In this document: positions 21,446 through 33,760 of the stretch, piece by piece | How positions within the stretch are numbered: position 1 is the stretch's first letter | Layout of the letters: each line of letters begins with the position of its first letter | Source: Triticum aestivum | Taxonomy: Eukaryota > Streptophyta > Magnoliopsida > Poales > Poaceae | Direction of reading: 5' to 3' | Length of the DNA: 64,000 nt | Assembly (NCBI RefSeq): GCF_018294505.1 | Contig: NC_057801.1 | Span: forward strand, 845,404,613 to 845,468,612 | The notes under the pieces: generated by a model | Databases searched by the model: none | The model's input: the letters and a program-made list of their open reading frames with translations, nothing else | What the model was told of the DNA's origin: nothing | Translations under genes and position numbers: made by a program

Positions 21446-22563
21446 TTGGCTATAAGTTTTGTGTGTGTGCGTGTTCGTCGTGGTTTAATATGATCGATCC
21501 TGAGAGCGAGTACCAACATGGCGTCCCGATATCGCTGAAGTCTGTACACATTCTCCTATCTCCATTAGCTTTGGGAAGTACCACGGGGTTGGCTATCCAG
21601 TCAGGGTGCAGAACTTCCCAGATGAAGCCTGCCTTTTGTAGCCTTTCGACCTCTTCTTGTATAAACTTCTTCTGGTCAGGCACCTGGCGCCGAACTTTTT
21701 GCTTAATGGGTCTTGCTCCCGGACATAAGCATAAGTATTGCTCGATCACCTGCCTGGAAAGCCCGGACATATCCGACGGTTGCCAAGCAAACACGTCGGT
21801 ATTAGCCAGCAGGAAGGAGATGAGCGCGCTTTCCAATTTGGGATCGAGTTGGTCCCAAATCTTAATGACTTGGCTAGGATCATCCCTGAGGGGGATGTTT
21901 TTTGTGGTGACAGCAACCTCCGTGATGATCCTCGCCCTTCGAGGGCTTAGGAGAGTGGGCTCCTCATTCCTGGTAATCCCTTCCTTGGCGATAGCAGCCA
22001 GGTACATCTTTTTGGTGCATATCACGCCATCAGGGAGGTGAGCAGGGACAGATATAGGCCCTTTCGGTAATGTTATTTTGATCGTCATATAGGCGTAGTG
22101 GGATGCTACCATAAATTTATCCAGGGCTGGGTGACCAAGGTTAACATTGTAAGGTATCCTGAATTTAGCAACGTCCAAATCTGTAGTTGTTCTTGTCACC
22201 GGCATGAGGGAAATCTGGCCTAACGACATAGTGTGGCCATGCGTAGCTCCCAGGAAGGCTGGGTTAGTCGTGGCCAACACAACAGTATTTGCATGTTTTT
22301 CAATACATGGGGAGAAAGGAGGTTTAGCCCTACGCCCTCGTCAACCAGCTTTCTGGATGCTCGGATATTACTACTAGAGCAAGCCGTCCCAAGGTGGAAG
22401 TGTTTTTTGAGAAGTCTTTTGAGTCAAAGCCGAAAGAAACTTCTGACCATCTAAGTGGCCTTGAATCCCCCTGATAGGTAGCTTTGGCATTCACTTCCCT
22501 TTTCATGAAATTGAACTGTCGGTGTGAAAACTGGAGGGAAGCTCCCTCATAGACGTATGCCAC
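21446..22563 (-). mobile_element. Gypsy pol fragment (protease to RT N-terminus)
   Basis: A minus-strand frame of about 276 codons (22280-21450) reads through a Ty3/Gypsy protease-RT junction: NVNLGHPALDKFMVASHYAY, LLANTDVFAWQPSDMSG, EVERLQKAGFIWEVLHPDW, then PKANGDRRMCTDF, after which similarity stops. A second frame upstream (22563-22330) reads SFGFDSKDFSKNT-like protease-proximal sequence. The RT catalytic core, RNase H and integrase are missing. Tat/Athila-type motifs are likely, but the lineage is uncertain. It is inserted or translocated next to the CACTA debris at 22790-23864. Confidence 0.8.
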
Positions 22564-22789
22564 GTCTCTTGCTACCTAAAAACCATGGTCGAGGCATGCC
22601 CTTTCTCCCGGGTTATTCGCGGGGGGTTCGGAAGGTTTTCTATTGCCGCCTCCCATGCCCTCGTGCCCTTCAGGGTGGTTTGGACGATAGCTTCATGCCC
22701 CACGCCTATTGGCCCAATTTCCTCTGTTTCACTCAGGCTTCCACCGATTGTTGACCTGTGAGGGGGGTGATCATTTTCCCTCCATCCAG

Positions 22790-23318
22790 TTTTCTTTGTC
22801 TGGCAGGGTTTGGAAAAAGTTCACCGCACAAGCTCCAAGACTGCCGGCGCAACTGCGATTTAACCACCCAAAAGTAAGTACTAGCTACTAGCTAGTTCCG
22901 CGCATCTCCCATTGATTCTAGCTAGTTTCATCACTACCATTTAGCATGCTTGCTTATCAGTTTGATTGATCTCTATTTCTTGTAAAGTGGTTGTGGCAAG
23001 AACCCGGGAATGATTTGTGTGGATACTACATTTGCGTGTTCATCCACCACACCACCTATGAGCGGGGCTACTCTAAACAACAATATGAAGTGCATAAGCA
23101 ATAATATTTACAAATTTTTTTATTACCATCATTTGTGTTCACTTTCATTCATATATATGTATTGACCCCCTTCTAGAAATTAGATGTGGCAGACGCAGGA
23201 TGAACTACTACCACAAGATCACATACGAGAAATTCAAGAGGAATTGGCGGGATTCTTTCTTGACCACGTCATCGACAAACACGGAGAATACCATGTGGAA
23301 GTTGAGTTCAGATGTTAG
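22790..23318 (+). pseudogene. CACTA-associated C48/Ulp1-like protease, last exons
   Basis: Three exon-like blocks: (1) to about 22872, reading KFTAQAPRLPAQLRF and followed by donor AAGGTAAGTA; (2) from 22988 after a TGTAAAG acceptor, reading WLWQEPGNDLCGYYICVFI to about 23100; (3) 23184-23318, reading QDHIREIQEELAGFFLDHVI and ending EFRC-stop. Block 2 carries the CGYY motif around the catalytic Cys region of Ulp1/C48-type proteases frequently carried by grass CACTA elements. Upstream exons are missing and the expected GT donor after block 2 reads AT, so it is dead. Confidence 0.6.
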
Positions 23319-23599
23319 GGGACATAAGAGATCTTAGCCAGTAGCGTCTGATAGATATACCAAAACTTGTTGTTCGACCAATCTATCGGAGCAGGAGAGG
23401 TCGATCACTTCTCTGTGTTCATGACGATCTTCTGTACTTAATGGTTTCCTTCATTTGCTTACTAGCTAGCTAGTGTGTCGAATCCTCTCTATACGTAGCG
23501 TCGACCAAGCATGGAGATAAGAGAGGACACTCCTCTCTATTAGCTAGCTAACACAATATATGAAACCCCCTAATTAACCCTACAAAACCCCACAAACAC

Positions 23600-23864
23600 C
23601 CCTCCCCTTTCAGAAAAAAACAAACCCAGCCCCTGAACTGCTGACGCGTGGAGGCCTTTTGGTCCCGGTTGGTGGCACCAACCGGGACAAAAGGTACCCC
23701 TGCCTGGCCAGCCGCTACGGCCACGTGGAGCACTATCTGTAACGGTTCCCGATCGAACCGGGACTAAAGGTGGAGGGGTTTAGTTACGACCCTTTAGTCC
23801 CGGTTCGTGAACCAGTACAAATGGCCCTTACGAACCGGTTCGAATGACCCTTTTCCTACTAGTG
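23600..23864. mobile_element. CACTA right terminus (truncated element)
   Basis: Ends ...CCCTTTTCCTACTAGTG at 23864, the complement of CACTAGTAGGAAAAGGG. The inner DNA has inverted GGTCCCGGTTGGTGGCACC / CGAACCGGGACTAAAGG motifs typical of grass CACTA arms. It probably belongs with the C48-like exons at 22790-23318. The left terminus is not present, and homology to unit B resumes right after (TCT, 23865). Confidence 0.75.
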
Positions 23865-23867
23865 TCT

Positions 23868-24335
23868 TACTGAAGACATCATCCCACCTAAACACTTCAT
23901 ATATATTTGGGAATATAAAGAGGATATGTAACATAAGTATTTTGCTTGCCTTGTTTTATCCACTATGCTAAACACCATCAATATGTTAGAGATGAGAAGT
24001 TGCAACAATGGCACCAAGCTGGCATGTTTTCTTTATGACTCTGTTAATAATGAATATAATTTTTTTATGCCCAATACATTTCAGGTTGGACATGTCTCAA
24101 CATCACACGGGCTTTGAATCGGAATCAGATTGCCTCAATATTGCAAGCTAGGCCTGGTTTACATGGGGAGCTTTTCTGTTGTTCTTCCACTACGACATCT
24201 TGAATTCTACCAGTTTGTCGTATTTTAGTCTTACCTTCATGGAAGAAAGGTGAAATATTCCCATGTTTGACTTAATGATTTCAATTGATTATGATATACC
24301 ATAAGATAACCATGAGCAACTTTTCAACATTTTAG
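23868..24335. repeat. Duplicated flank, unit A part 3
   Basis: 23868-24217 matches 54325-54683 at clearly lower identity than the MADS genes (about 13% mismatches over 24084-24216 by eye). 24219-24335 repeats a module also found at 20745-20865, 53390-53475 and, more diverged, 37540-37665 (ATTTTAGTCTTACCTTCATG, then AAATATTCCCATGTTTGACT). Confidence 0.7.
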
Positions 24336-24539
24336 GCCTTGGGCCGTCCAAAGACTCGATAGTGGAGTTGTGGCATAGAAATATTAAATTGAAGAGAAAA
24401 AGGCATTGTAATGGAGTTGTAATGTGCAAAATATCACTGATAAAGAGTACATTATAATAAAAAATAGAGATGCAAAATGGATGTATCACAGCTCCACTAC
24501 AATATCTCTCTTTTTTTGTCACTTCCACAAAATTTATGT

Positions 24540-27500
24540 CTGGACCGAACTAGCTAATAGTATAACAATGGTGATTTTTATTCACCTTGGGAGAAAGAAA
24601 GATAGATGAGTTAGGCATAGGAATGAGAATGATTTTTATATTATATCTATGCTCTTTGTTCTTATATATTAAAACATATTGGTTTATCATATTTTGACTT
24701 TTGGCTGGGTTGGACGGTCATATATAATTCTAGCTCACGAATACCGATCTAATTTCTCTTGTGTTTTTCTCTTTCCATGATGGTTCGACAAAATATACAT
24801 TGGACAAAAGCAAAAAAGGCAATAAGGCCTATGGGCTCAATATTAGGGACATCACACATGAAACATTAAATGTTTGTGATATTAAGTTACCTTCTTTCAG
24901 ACAGTATGGCAAAACAGTTTTAGGGAGGGGGAAAACAATTTTTTTACCAGATTTTGAAAATGTTCAAAAATATTAAGAAAATTTGTAAATTAAATTAATC
25001 TTCATGAATTTAAAAGGTTCGTGAATCTTAAAAATGTTTGTGGATTAAATTTATATTCATGGATTTAGAAATGTTGTTAAATTTTCAGAAATGTTCATGC
25101 ATTGGAGTGCAATAAAAAAGAACATACGAAACCAGAACATGAAATCATAAAAAAGAAATCAAAGAAACCTATAAAAACTAGTAATGAAAAACCCAGAATA
25201 AAACCAATGGAATCAGCTACTCTCAATTATGCTACTAGAGAATGCTCACATGCGTTGTCCAGGTGATGATAATACCATTTGACTACTATTCTATGCAACG
25301 AGCCTAAAAATGAAATTCCTCTTACTTGCCGCTCAATTAATATGGCAAATAGTCGAGCAAACACTTGCAGATTGTAACTAGCCCGGGGCACTCAGCTCAT
25401 ATGCTTGGGCTTGCAGTTATTGCTACTGATGGTGGTGGACATCATGTTACTAGCCAAGGTGTCGTCCTCCACCGCCTATAGTGCCTCACAATGTTACCAA
25501 TGGAGCAGCCGACTCAGGAGTCAGTGTTGCTTGATGAAATTCCTCCACGGAAATATCATGTGAGAGGTTAACCGGATCTTACTAAATCTATGCTAAGATG
25601 GTCCTGGCCATGTGTTCCATGGTGTGTTGTCTATGGTGTTCAATAGTGATAACATTTGATATGTTCTTTTCATCGGGCTCCCTTGTTAAGCAAAACTAGC
25701 ATGATGGTTATGTATGCGGATGGGAACGACCACATGGTTGGCCAGATCATCTTACCACTATCAACGACGAGGACTAAAATTATGCTAGTATGGTATTATT
25801 TTCTATTATATTCTTGTAAATAATAGTAATTTCACCCTATATTTTACCTATTTTTACCTATATATATATGGTCTTTGATATTTTGATCTCGACGAGGTTG
25901 GTGGGTCCTAAGTGTAGCTAGCTTTGAAACATAGCGAGTACTGTATGTCTATTGTTTCTAGGTTAGTACCATGAAAGGTATGTCCGGACCGAATTGGCTA
26001 AGTGCGCAACATGTTTTTTTCCGCCTTGGCAAAAGAAAGACCGATGGATTGGGCTTAGGGATGTGATTGTTTTTTTATTATATTATTTTTCTACTATGTA
26101 TTGTTATCTATGAAAACATATATGTGTCTTAAATTTTGATTTCGACGGGATTGTTGGTCATAAATATGGGTAGCTTAGAAACATTTGCTATAATATCTCT
26201 TGTATTTCTTTATTTTTATGGTTTTTTTGGAAAAAGATGCAATGGACAATACGAAATAAGGCAATAAGCTAGGACTTTTTCATCCAACAAACAAAATCAT
26301 GAAATGCAAATGGGCTCAGTTCTAGGGACATCACACATGACATATTCAATGTTTCATTCATATTAAATAACCTTCTTGGGGATGGCATGATTAAAGAGTT
26401 TTAGCCACCTAGAAAACCAAACCTGGTCACAAATTGAAAATGTTCACAAATACTTTAAAAATATTTATATATTATATAAACATCACGATTTAAGATTTTA
26501 TCACAAATTTAGAAAATAGTCACATATAATAAAATGGTTAGGGATTTATAAATGTTGGTGAGTTATGAAAAATGTACATGTATTATAAAGTGGTAAAATA
26601 GAAGAAAAGAATCAGAAAATGAAATATGAAAATGGTAAAAAGAAAACGAGAAAAAAGCAAACACAGAAAACTAACAAAAAATGGTACAGACAAGAATAGA
26701 AAAAAAGTAAGAAAACCAATGGAACCAACTACACTCTGTTACACTTTTTGGGCCAAGCCATGTGTGTTGTCCCTACGGGAAGAATACCATTTGACTACTA
26801 TTCTATGCAGTGAGCGTGGAATAGGATAATATGCCTATTTGTCGCTTGATGCGGAAAATTGTCAAGCAAACACTTGCAAATTGTAACTAGGTCGGCACGC
26901 TCATCTCCCTTCCTAGGCTCTCTGCTCTTGCAGCAAATGGTGGTTCAGATGATGTTGCCAACAATGGCATAGTCTGCTGAGGCATATAGAGCGTCACCAT
27001 ACTTTGCATGGAGCAACCAGAGCCGGTGCTTCTCGAGGATTAGCCGCCTTGGCAATCACATGCGAGAAGGTAATAAGATCTTACCAGATCTATCATGTGA
27101 TGATGTTGGTCATGTCTTTTCATGGTTGTTCATCTTTGGTGTTCCATTGTGTCAATTTTTGATGGGTTGTTTTCTTTTGGCGCTCTTACTAAGCAAAACT
27201 GCTAGGATGGTAAGATTCCGAATGAGGACAACCCGAGATATCATCTCCACCACCATCGACAGCAACAACAATGTACCAAAGCTAGTGAGTCGAGCAAAAA
27301 GTGGGTCTCCCATCACAAAATCACCACATGTATGTCGATGGGGATGGAGGGTCATAAATATGACTAGCTCAGGAACACCAATTATAATATCTTTAGTGTT
27401 TCTTTTTTTCCATGATGGCTCTCTAAATGTTACATTGGCCAAAAATCGACTACGAAAGTAAGCTAGGATTTTTGTGTTTTTCATTCATGAAAACAAATAG

Positions 27501-27870
27501 TGAAATGCTAATGGGCTTAGTATTAGTGGCAACACATATGATGCATTCAATATTTCACAACATTTAGTTACCGTCTAAGGGCTGGTATGACAAAAGAGTT
27601 ATAGGAAACACAGAAACAAAGTTACTCACTGCTTGATATTTCTTTTGCAAATATTTAAAACTATTATAAAATTTAAGAAGTCTCACACAATTTTAATTTT
27701 TTAATGATTTTCTAATAATATTTGCGGATATTAATTGTTTTCATGAATTTAGGATATGGGTGAATGTTAAAACATTTACATGTATTGAAATGGAGTAGAA
27801 TAGAACAGAAGTAATCAAGAATCGATAAAAATAAATATACAAAACAAAAAATAAGAAGAATGTTGTCGAC
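24540..27870. repeat. Degenerate 1.4-kb tandem repeat, about 2.3 copies
   Basis: Copy 1 runs about 24540-25970, copy 2 about 25980-27330, copy 3 (partial) from 27330. Landmarks recur in order: GTCTGGACCGAACTAGCTAA (24539) vs GTCCGGACCGAATTGGCTAA (25981); the GCAAACACTTGCAGATTGTA block (25355) vs GCAAACACTTGCAAATTGTA (26866); GTTAAGCAAAACTAGCATGA (25685) vs ACTAAGCAAAACTGCTAGGA (27188); and a 'ttggacaaaagcaaaaaaggcaata' block near 24800, 26245 and 27440. Copies are strongly diverged. No coding capacity is convincing. Confidence 0.6.
25328..25839. repeat. 512-bp block shared with 55317-55828
   Basis: Aligns without gaps to 55317-55828 with about 8 mismatches by eye (1.6%), far closer than the neighbouring duplicated flanks. 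It is part of copy 1 of the 1.4-kb repeat. Confidence 0.9.
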
Positions 27871-27875
27871 GTGGT

Positions 27876-29163
27876 TGATATGTCTCCGTCGTATCTACTT
27901 TTCCTAATGCTTTTCCTCTTGTTTTGGACTCTAATTTGTGTGATTTGAATGAAACTAACCCGGATTGATGTTGTTTTCAGCAGAACTACCATGGTGTTGT
28001 TTCTGTGCAGAAATAAAAGTTCTCGCAATAGAATGAAATTTTGCGAGGATTTTTATAAAAGAGAATTTATGGAGCCATGAACCATCGGAGGGGGGGGGGA
28101 CCTGGGTGGGCACAACCCACCAAGGCTTGCTACCCCCTCCAGGAGCGCCCAGGTGGGTTGTCCCCACCTGGTGGCCGCGCAGACCCTGAAACCGACGCTA
28201 TAAAATCCTATTTTTCTAGAAAAAATTAGGGAGAAAGAATTATCACGTTTCACGAGACGGATCTGTCGCCGTCTCCTGTTCTTCATTGAGAGGCCAGATC
28301 TGGAGTCCGTTCGGGGCTCCGGAGAGGGGGGTCTTCGATCTTCCTCATCACCAACCCTTCTCCATCACCAATTCCATGACGCTCCCCACCGGGAGTGAGT
28401 AATTCCTTCGTAGGCTTGCTGGTCGGTGAGGAGTTGGATGAGATTCTTCATGTAATCGAGTTAGTTTTGTTAGGGCTTGATCCCTAAGTATCCATTATGT
28501 TCTGAGATTGATGCTGCTATGACTTTGCCATGCTTAATGCTTGTCACTTTGGGCCTGGGTGCAATGATTTCTGATCTGAACCATTTATGTTATCACCATT
28601 ATATCCATGTTCTAGATCCGATCTTGCAAGTTATAGCCACCTACTACATGTTATGATCCGGCAACCCCGGAGTGACAATAGTCGAGACCACGCCCGGTGA
28701 TGACCGTAGTTTGAGGAGTTCATGTATTCACCGTGTGTTAATGCTTTGTTCCGGTTATCTATTAAAAGAAGGCCTTAATATCCCTTAGTTTCCTATAGGA
28801 CTCCGCTGCCACGGGAGGGTTGGACAAAAGATGTCATGCAGGTTCTTTCCACAAGAACGTATGACTATTTACGGAATACATGCCTATATTATATTTATGA
28901 ACCGGAGCTAGTGCCGTATCGCCCTAGGTTATGACTGTCTCATGATGAATATCATCTAACGAATCTCCGAACCAATGCCTACAATTTTCCCACATATTGT
29001 TCTTGCTAAAGTCACTACTGCTGTTACTATTGTTATTGCTACAAAACCGTTGCTATCACTGTTACCGTTACTATTGCTACTATTATTAAAACTATCATAT
29101 TACTGTGCTACTGATCACTTTGCTGCAGATACTGTTGCGATCCCATATACTTGTGGTTTATCA
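27876..29163 (+). repeat. 5' LTR of the Gypsy element
   Basis: 1288 bp. It contains an imperfect palindrome block (GGTGGGCACAACCCACC, then GGTGGGTTGTCCCCACC, 28108-28181) and a TATA-like CTATAAAATCC at about 28197. It ends TTGTGGTTTATCA. Confidence 0.9.
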
Positions 29164-29174
29164 AGACCTTTTTC

Positions 29175-29192
29175 TGGCGCCGTTGCCGGGGA
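29175..29192 (+). other. Gypsy primer-binding site (tRNA-Asp)
   Basis: TGGCGCCGTTGCCGGGGA is the exact complement of the 18 3'-terminal bases of plant tRNA-Asp including CCA. It lies 11 bp after the LTR. Confidence 0.9.
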
Positions 29193-29241
29193 GCATAGCT
29201 ATATTTTTTGAGTCACTTGGAATTATTATCAAATTATCACT

Positions 29242-30785
29242 ATGAAGAATCTGAAGGATGCTAGGACTAAGCCTCTTCCCTCTAAGATGAGGGGAGGTAA
29301 GGAACTGCCATCCAGCTCTGCTTTAGAGTCACCTTCTCTTATAAGTAAACTTGCAATACCACCACATGCTATTAATTCTGATATGTCGGAAGTTATTGAT
29401 GATGCTACTTCTGCTATGAATGCTACTCATGATGATGCTAGTTCCTTTCTTGTTGATGATGTGCCACCAGGTGAATTTCTTGATGAGCAAATTGCTAGAG
29501 TAAGACAACATGATATTGTTGAAACTGATGATGAGCTTGAATATGAAAGTCTTGAAATACCTATTAGAACTAGCCCTCCTAGATATGAATTGCCAAAGGT
29601 ACCAGAAGGTTATGCTATGAGTGAGGAGGCAACTAGAGATATTCTTGCTTGTAAGGATAGAGATGATCTAGATAAATAATTATGCAAGTATAAAGAAAGA
29701 TCTTTGAATGCTAGGATGAAATGTGATCCTAATTTTGCTACTTCACCTATCTTTATTGATGATAAGGATTATGAATTCTCTGTCGACCTAGAGTTAATTA
29801 CTTTGGTTGAATCTGATCGTTTCCATGGTTATGAAACTGAAACTGTTGAGGCACACTTTACTAAGTTGAATGACATAGCCACCCTTTTTGCTCATGATGA
29901 GAAGATACGCTATTACTATATCCTCAAATTATTTACGTTCTCATTAAAGGGTGATGATAAAGCTTGGTACAATACTCTTGCTCCTGGTTGTGTGCGTAGT
30001 CCCCAGGATATGATTTATTACTTCTCTGAAAAATATTTCCCTGCTCATAAGAAACAAGCCGCCTTGCAGGAAATATTTAATTTTGTGCAAATTGAAGAAG
30101 AGAGTCTCTCACAAGCTTGGGGGAGGCTTATCCAATTGCTTAATGCTTTGCCTAGTCATCCTCTTAAGAAAAATGAAATACTTGATATCTTCTATAATGG
30201 ACTAACCGATGCTTCTAGGGATTTCCTAGATAGTTGCGCTGGTTGTATTTTCAGGGAATGAAGTATTGAGCAAGCTGAAGAATTATTTGAATAACATATT
30301 GAAAAATGATGATTGGGATCCTCCTGAAACACCGCCTAAACCCACTCCGAAGAAGAGGGGTATTTTATATCTCAGTCCTCAAGATATGCAAGAGGCAAAG
30401 AAATCTATGAAGAAAAAAGGTATTAAAGCCAAGGATGTTAAAAATTTACCACCTATTGAAGAAATACATGGGCTTGATACACTTGGTGGTAGAGGTAAAT
30501 TCTTTAATGAAATTCAATGATAGTGATGATCCTCATAATAAACATCCTAGTCAATGCCTTTATGAGTTTGATAATTACATTAGAAAGCAAGATCACTTCA
30601 ATGCAAATGTTATGAAACAATTGAAATACAACTCTGATGATGTTAGAGGTGTAGGAAAGCATGCCTCTATGGTTCAAATTCAATTAGAACAAGTTGCTAA
30701 ATCTCAAAGGGAGTTGCTTGATGAAATGAACAATAATATAAGTGACCTTGCTGTTAGAGTAGCAAGAGGAGTTAAAATGACTTAG
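29242..30785 (+). pseudogene. Gypsy gag (broken)
   Basis: From ATG at 29242 (MKNLKDARTKPLPSK) a 145-codon frame ends at TAA 29677-29679. The same frame reopens and runs to a TGA near 30261 (YFSEKYFPAHKKQAALQEIF, then EESLSQAWGRLIQLLNALP, the conserved core of the retrotransposon gag domain). The reading then shifts to a second frame from 30266 (to 30520) and a third (30435-30785). It is therefore one in-frame stop plus at least two frameshifts away from an intact Gag. Its role would have been RNA packaging in cytoplasmic particles. Confidence 0.8.
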
Positions 30786-30942
30786 GAACCACTTTATCCT
30801 GAGGGACACCCAAAGAGAATTGAATAAGATTCTCAAAGAATTAACACTGATGCACCTAGTCCTTCTAAAAATGAAAAGAAGAAGAAAAATAGTAGGACTT
30901 TGCATGCCTCTAGTGAACCCGAAGTAGACAAACCTCCTGATA

Positions 30943-31958
30943 ATGACAATGAAGTTTCTATCTCTGATGCTGAAACTCAATCTGGTCGTGAACACTCACC
31001 TTTTGATAATGAAAAAGATAATGATGAGGTTCATGAAGAAACTCAAACTAGATAAAGAACCAGACAATGATGTTGAGATAGAACTAGCTGTTGATCTTGA
31101 TAACCCACAACCCAAGAATAAAAGATATGATAAAACAGATTTTGTAGCTAGAAAACAAGGTAAGGAAAGAGAGTCATGGGTTCAAAAACCTATGCCCTTT
31201 CCACCTAAGTCAACTAAAAATAAAGATGATGAAGAATTTGAACTCTTTGCTGAAGTGCCGAGGCCAGGCTTTTTACGTACTCGCTTGACTGATATCTTAA
31301 AAATGCCTCCTTATGCAAAGTACATGAAAGACATCATCACCAATAAGAGAAAAATACCGGAAGATGAAATCTCCACTATGCTTGCTAACTATACTTTTAA
31401 AGATGGAGTACCTAAAAACTTGGAGATCCGGGAATACCAACTATACCTTGCTCCATTAAAAGAAACTACGTGAAAACTGCTTTATATGATATGGGAGCTG
31501 GTGTTAGTGTTATGCCTTTGTCTTTATATAAAAGGCTTGATTTGAATAAACTCACACCTACTGAAATATCTTTGAAAATGGCTGACAAATCAACTGCCAT
31601 ACCTATCGGTATTTGTGAGGATGTGCCCATTGTTTTTGCTAATGTTACTATTTTGACTGACTTTGTTATCCTTGAGATGCCTGAGGACGACAATATGTCG
31701 ATTATCCTTGGCAGACCCTTCGTGAATACAGTAGGGGCTGTTATCGATTGCAATAAAAGCAAGATCACATTTCATATCAATGGTAATGAGCATACGGTCC
31801 ACTTTCCGAAGAAACAATTCCAAGTGAATGGTATTAATGTTATTGAAAAATTTCTGACAATCACTATTGGAAGTTTTGAACTACCTCTACATACTGTGAA
31901 AAAGAAATATGAAATGCTTATTGTTTGGGAGATTCATATCCCTGTTGAGGTAACTTAG
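30943..31958 (+). pseudogene. Gypsy aspartic protease region
   Basis: 30943-31473 is a Lys/Asp/Glu-rich linker ending in PKNLEIREYQLYLAPLKE. In the adjoining frame 31470-31958 a retropepsin is clear: ALYDMGAGVSVMPLSLYKRL carries the D-x-G active site (normally D-[LT]-G), followed by MSIILGRPFVNTVGAVIDC, the flap-to-C-terminal motif. The frames overlap by a few bases with a frame change, so the linker and protease are no longer continuous. A polymerase domain, which follows protease in autonomous relatives, is absent: the frame stops at 31958. Confidence 0.8.
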
Positions 31959-32099
31959 TGATTTACGAAATTTCTTCGGTTTCATGCTAATCGAAAGTGG
32001 TTGTTAATAAGACTTGATCAACCTTATTAATGGATCATTTTTGAGAGGTATGAAGTTGATGAATTTAGTGAGCACTACCTTCTGTCCCTACCTTTTGTT

Positions 32100-32520
32100 T
32101 TCTGTTTTTATTAGTTAAATAAAATAAAATGCCATGTTTCATCTGTTTTCTGAATTTTCCGTGCAATAAAAAATGACCCAAAAATAAAAGTTCTCAGAAT
32201 GCTCTGAAAATTTAATACGATTTTTTCTGAATATTTAAGAATTTTTGGTGCAAATAATGTCAGAGGGAGGTGCACCAGGTGGGCACAACCCACCTGGGTG
32301 TGCCAGGACCCCCAGGCGCGCCCTGGTGGGTTGTGGTCCCCACATGGCCCCCCTCACTTATCCCTTCATCCCACATCATCACCTACCTCCAGAAAAAAAA
32401 TCACCATTGCTCTCTCTTTCGTGTTCTTGCTCTCAAACCCGCAGATTTCGATCTCCTTACTCGAAGCTCCGTTTCCGAAACTGTTTTCGGGGGATTGTTG
32501 CTTGGTATGTGACTCTTCCA
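32100..32520 (+). promoter_or_regulatory. LTR-like module inside the Gypsy interior
   Basis: 32183-32350 repeats sequence of the element's own LTR: AAATAAAAGTTCTCAGAATG, then the palindrome block GGTGGGCACAACCCACC ... CAGGCGCGCCCTGGTGGGTT. It is followed by a C/T-rich leader to 32500, just before the 3' ORF. It could act as an internal promoter or structured leader, or be a relic of an earlier LTR. Confidence 0.45.
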
Positions 32521-32739
32521 TGTGTCCAATTAGTTTTTGCTTTAGTGGTTTATATTTTGAATAATTAGCTACTCTTGGTGCTGTTGTAGATGAGCTTGCA
32601 TGTTGAATTCTTAGAGTTCTAAATAGTTTGAATGCTTGCGATGGCCTCTATACATCCATATGAGTAGTTGCTACCAATCTTGTGAAGTTTTGTTAACAAA
32701 CTTTTGTGACACAATTTTTTTTCTTCAGAAAATTGTATG

Positions 32740-33760
32740 CAAATATGATGAACCTTTTTGAAAGGAGTTCTTTGAGGAGGAGATCCTCAGAGGCATCTTC
32801 TAGTAGCAGCTCCACTCATCGGTCTTATGTTGAACCAACTGAAAGTTCCATTCGAGATGCCTCCACGAAAACATGCTTATGGCCTGCAACAATTATATGT
32901 TGAGCGTGGGCATTAAGGACGAATTTGAGCAGCATGTTCACAATGCCGATCTCGGTCCCTACATTTCAGACAAGTGCAACCAACACCTCACTCTCACTGA
33001 ATCATTTGTCAAATGATTTAAATTCCATTCCTGTGAGTCTAGGGTGTCATTTAAACTGTATGAAAATCCATTTACCTTATCTTTAGAGAGATTCACTCAC
33101 CACTGCAAAATTCCATTCTGGGGTTCGCTCGATGAACCGCCAAGGTCTGAGTTTGAAATATTCTTGACTAGTCTTTGCTATGGTGAGACTAGGGGAGTGA
33201 CGCAAGGTAGAATAAAGAGCATTCATTTTCCCGCAATCCAGTACTTCGCATTATTTAATGAAAAATGTATTGTAGGCAAACAAGATTGTAGTACACTTTG
33301 TGCTCCAGACTTGAGCCTCATGCGCACCGCACTCACCGACGACAAAAGTTATAATCTTGGAGTGATTGTTGCACGTAGGTTGCAACACAACATTGGTAGT
33401 GGATATTTTTATGGTTGAATTTATACCACACGCTTAGCAAGAGAGCTGGGTGTTTCACCCTTGCCCTATGATCCTATTTTACTCACGCAATACCTAGACT
33501 TCTATGCTATGAAACGTCATAAGATCCTTAGAGGTGATCCTCATAATTTCACTTATAAATTGCTTTTTAATAAGGACTCCGTGGTGGACTCATATTTGCC
33601 TGCACCTGCTCTCTTTAATGGCCACAATAGGGGAAGATATTATGTTCTTGAGAGCGAGGCCCAAGCTCATAACGCAGCGGTTGTGGCTGCATGGCGGGCT
33701 GAGGCATCCGCACCAAGAGCCTCCATGAGCTACCACTCTGACCATTACGCAGGCTACTGA
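32740..33760 (+). pseudogene. Gypsy extra 3' ORF of unknown function (broken)
   Basis: Starts near MMNLFERSSLRRRSSEASSS (32747 on), changes frame before 33044, then reads in one frame through RFTHHCKIPFWGSLDEPPRS and IKSIHFPAIQYFALFNEKC to a TGA at 33416-33418. The same frame continues to 33760 with ARELGVSPLPYDPILLTQYL and FNGHNRGRYYVLESEAQAHN. It resembles the extra ORF carried by grass Athila-like non-autonomous elements. It has no transmembrane or catalytic motif that I can point to. Function is unknown. Confidence 0.6.
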
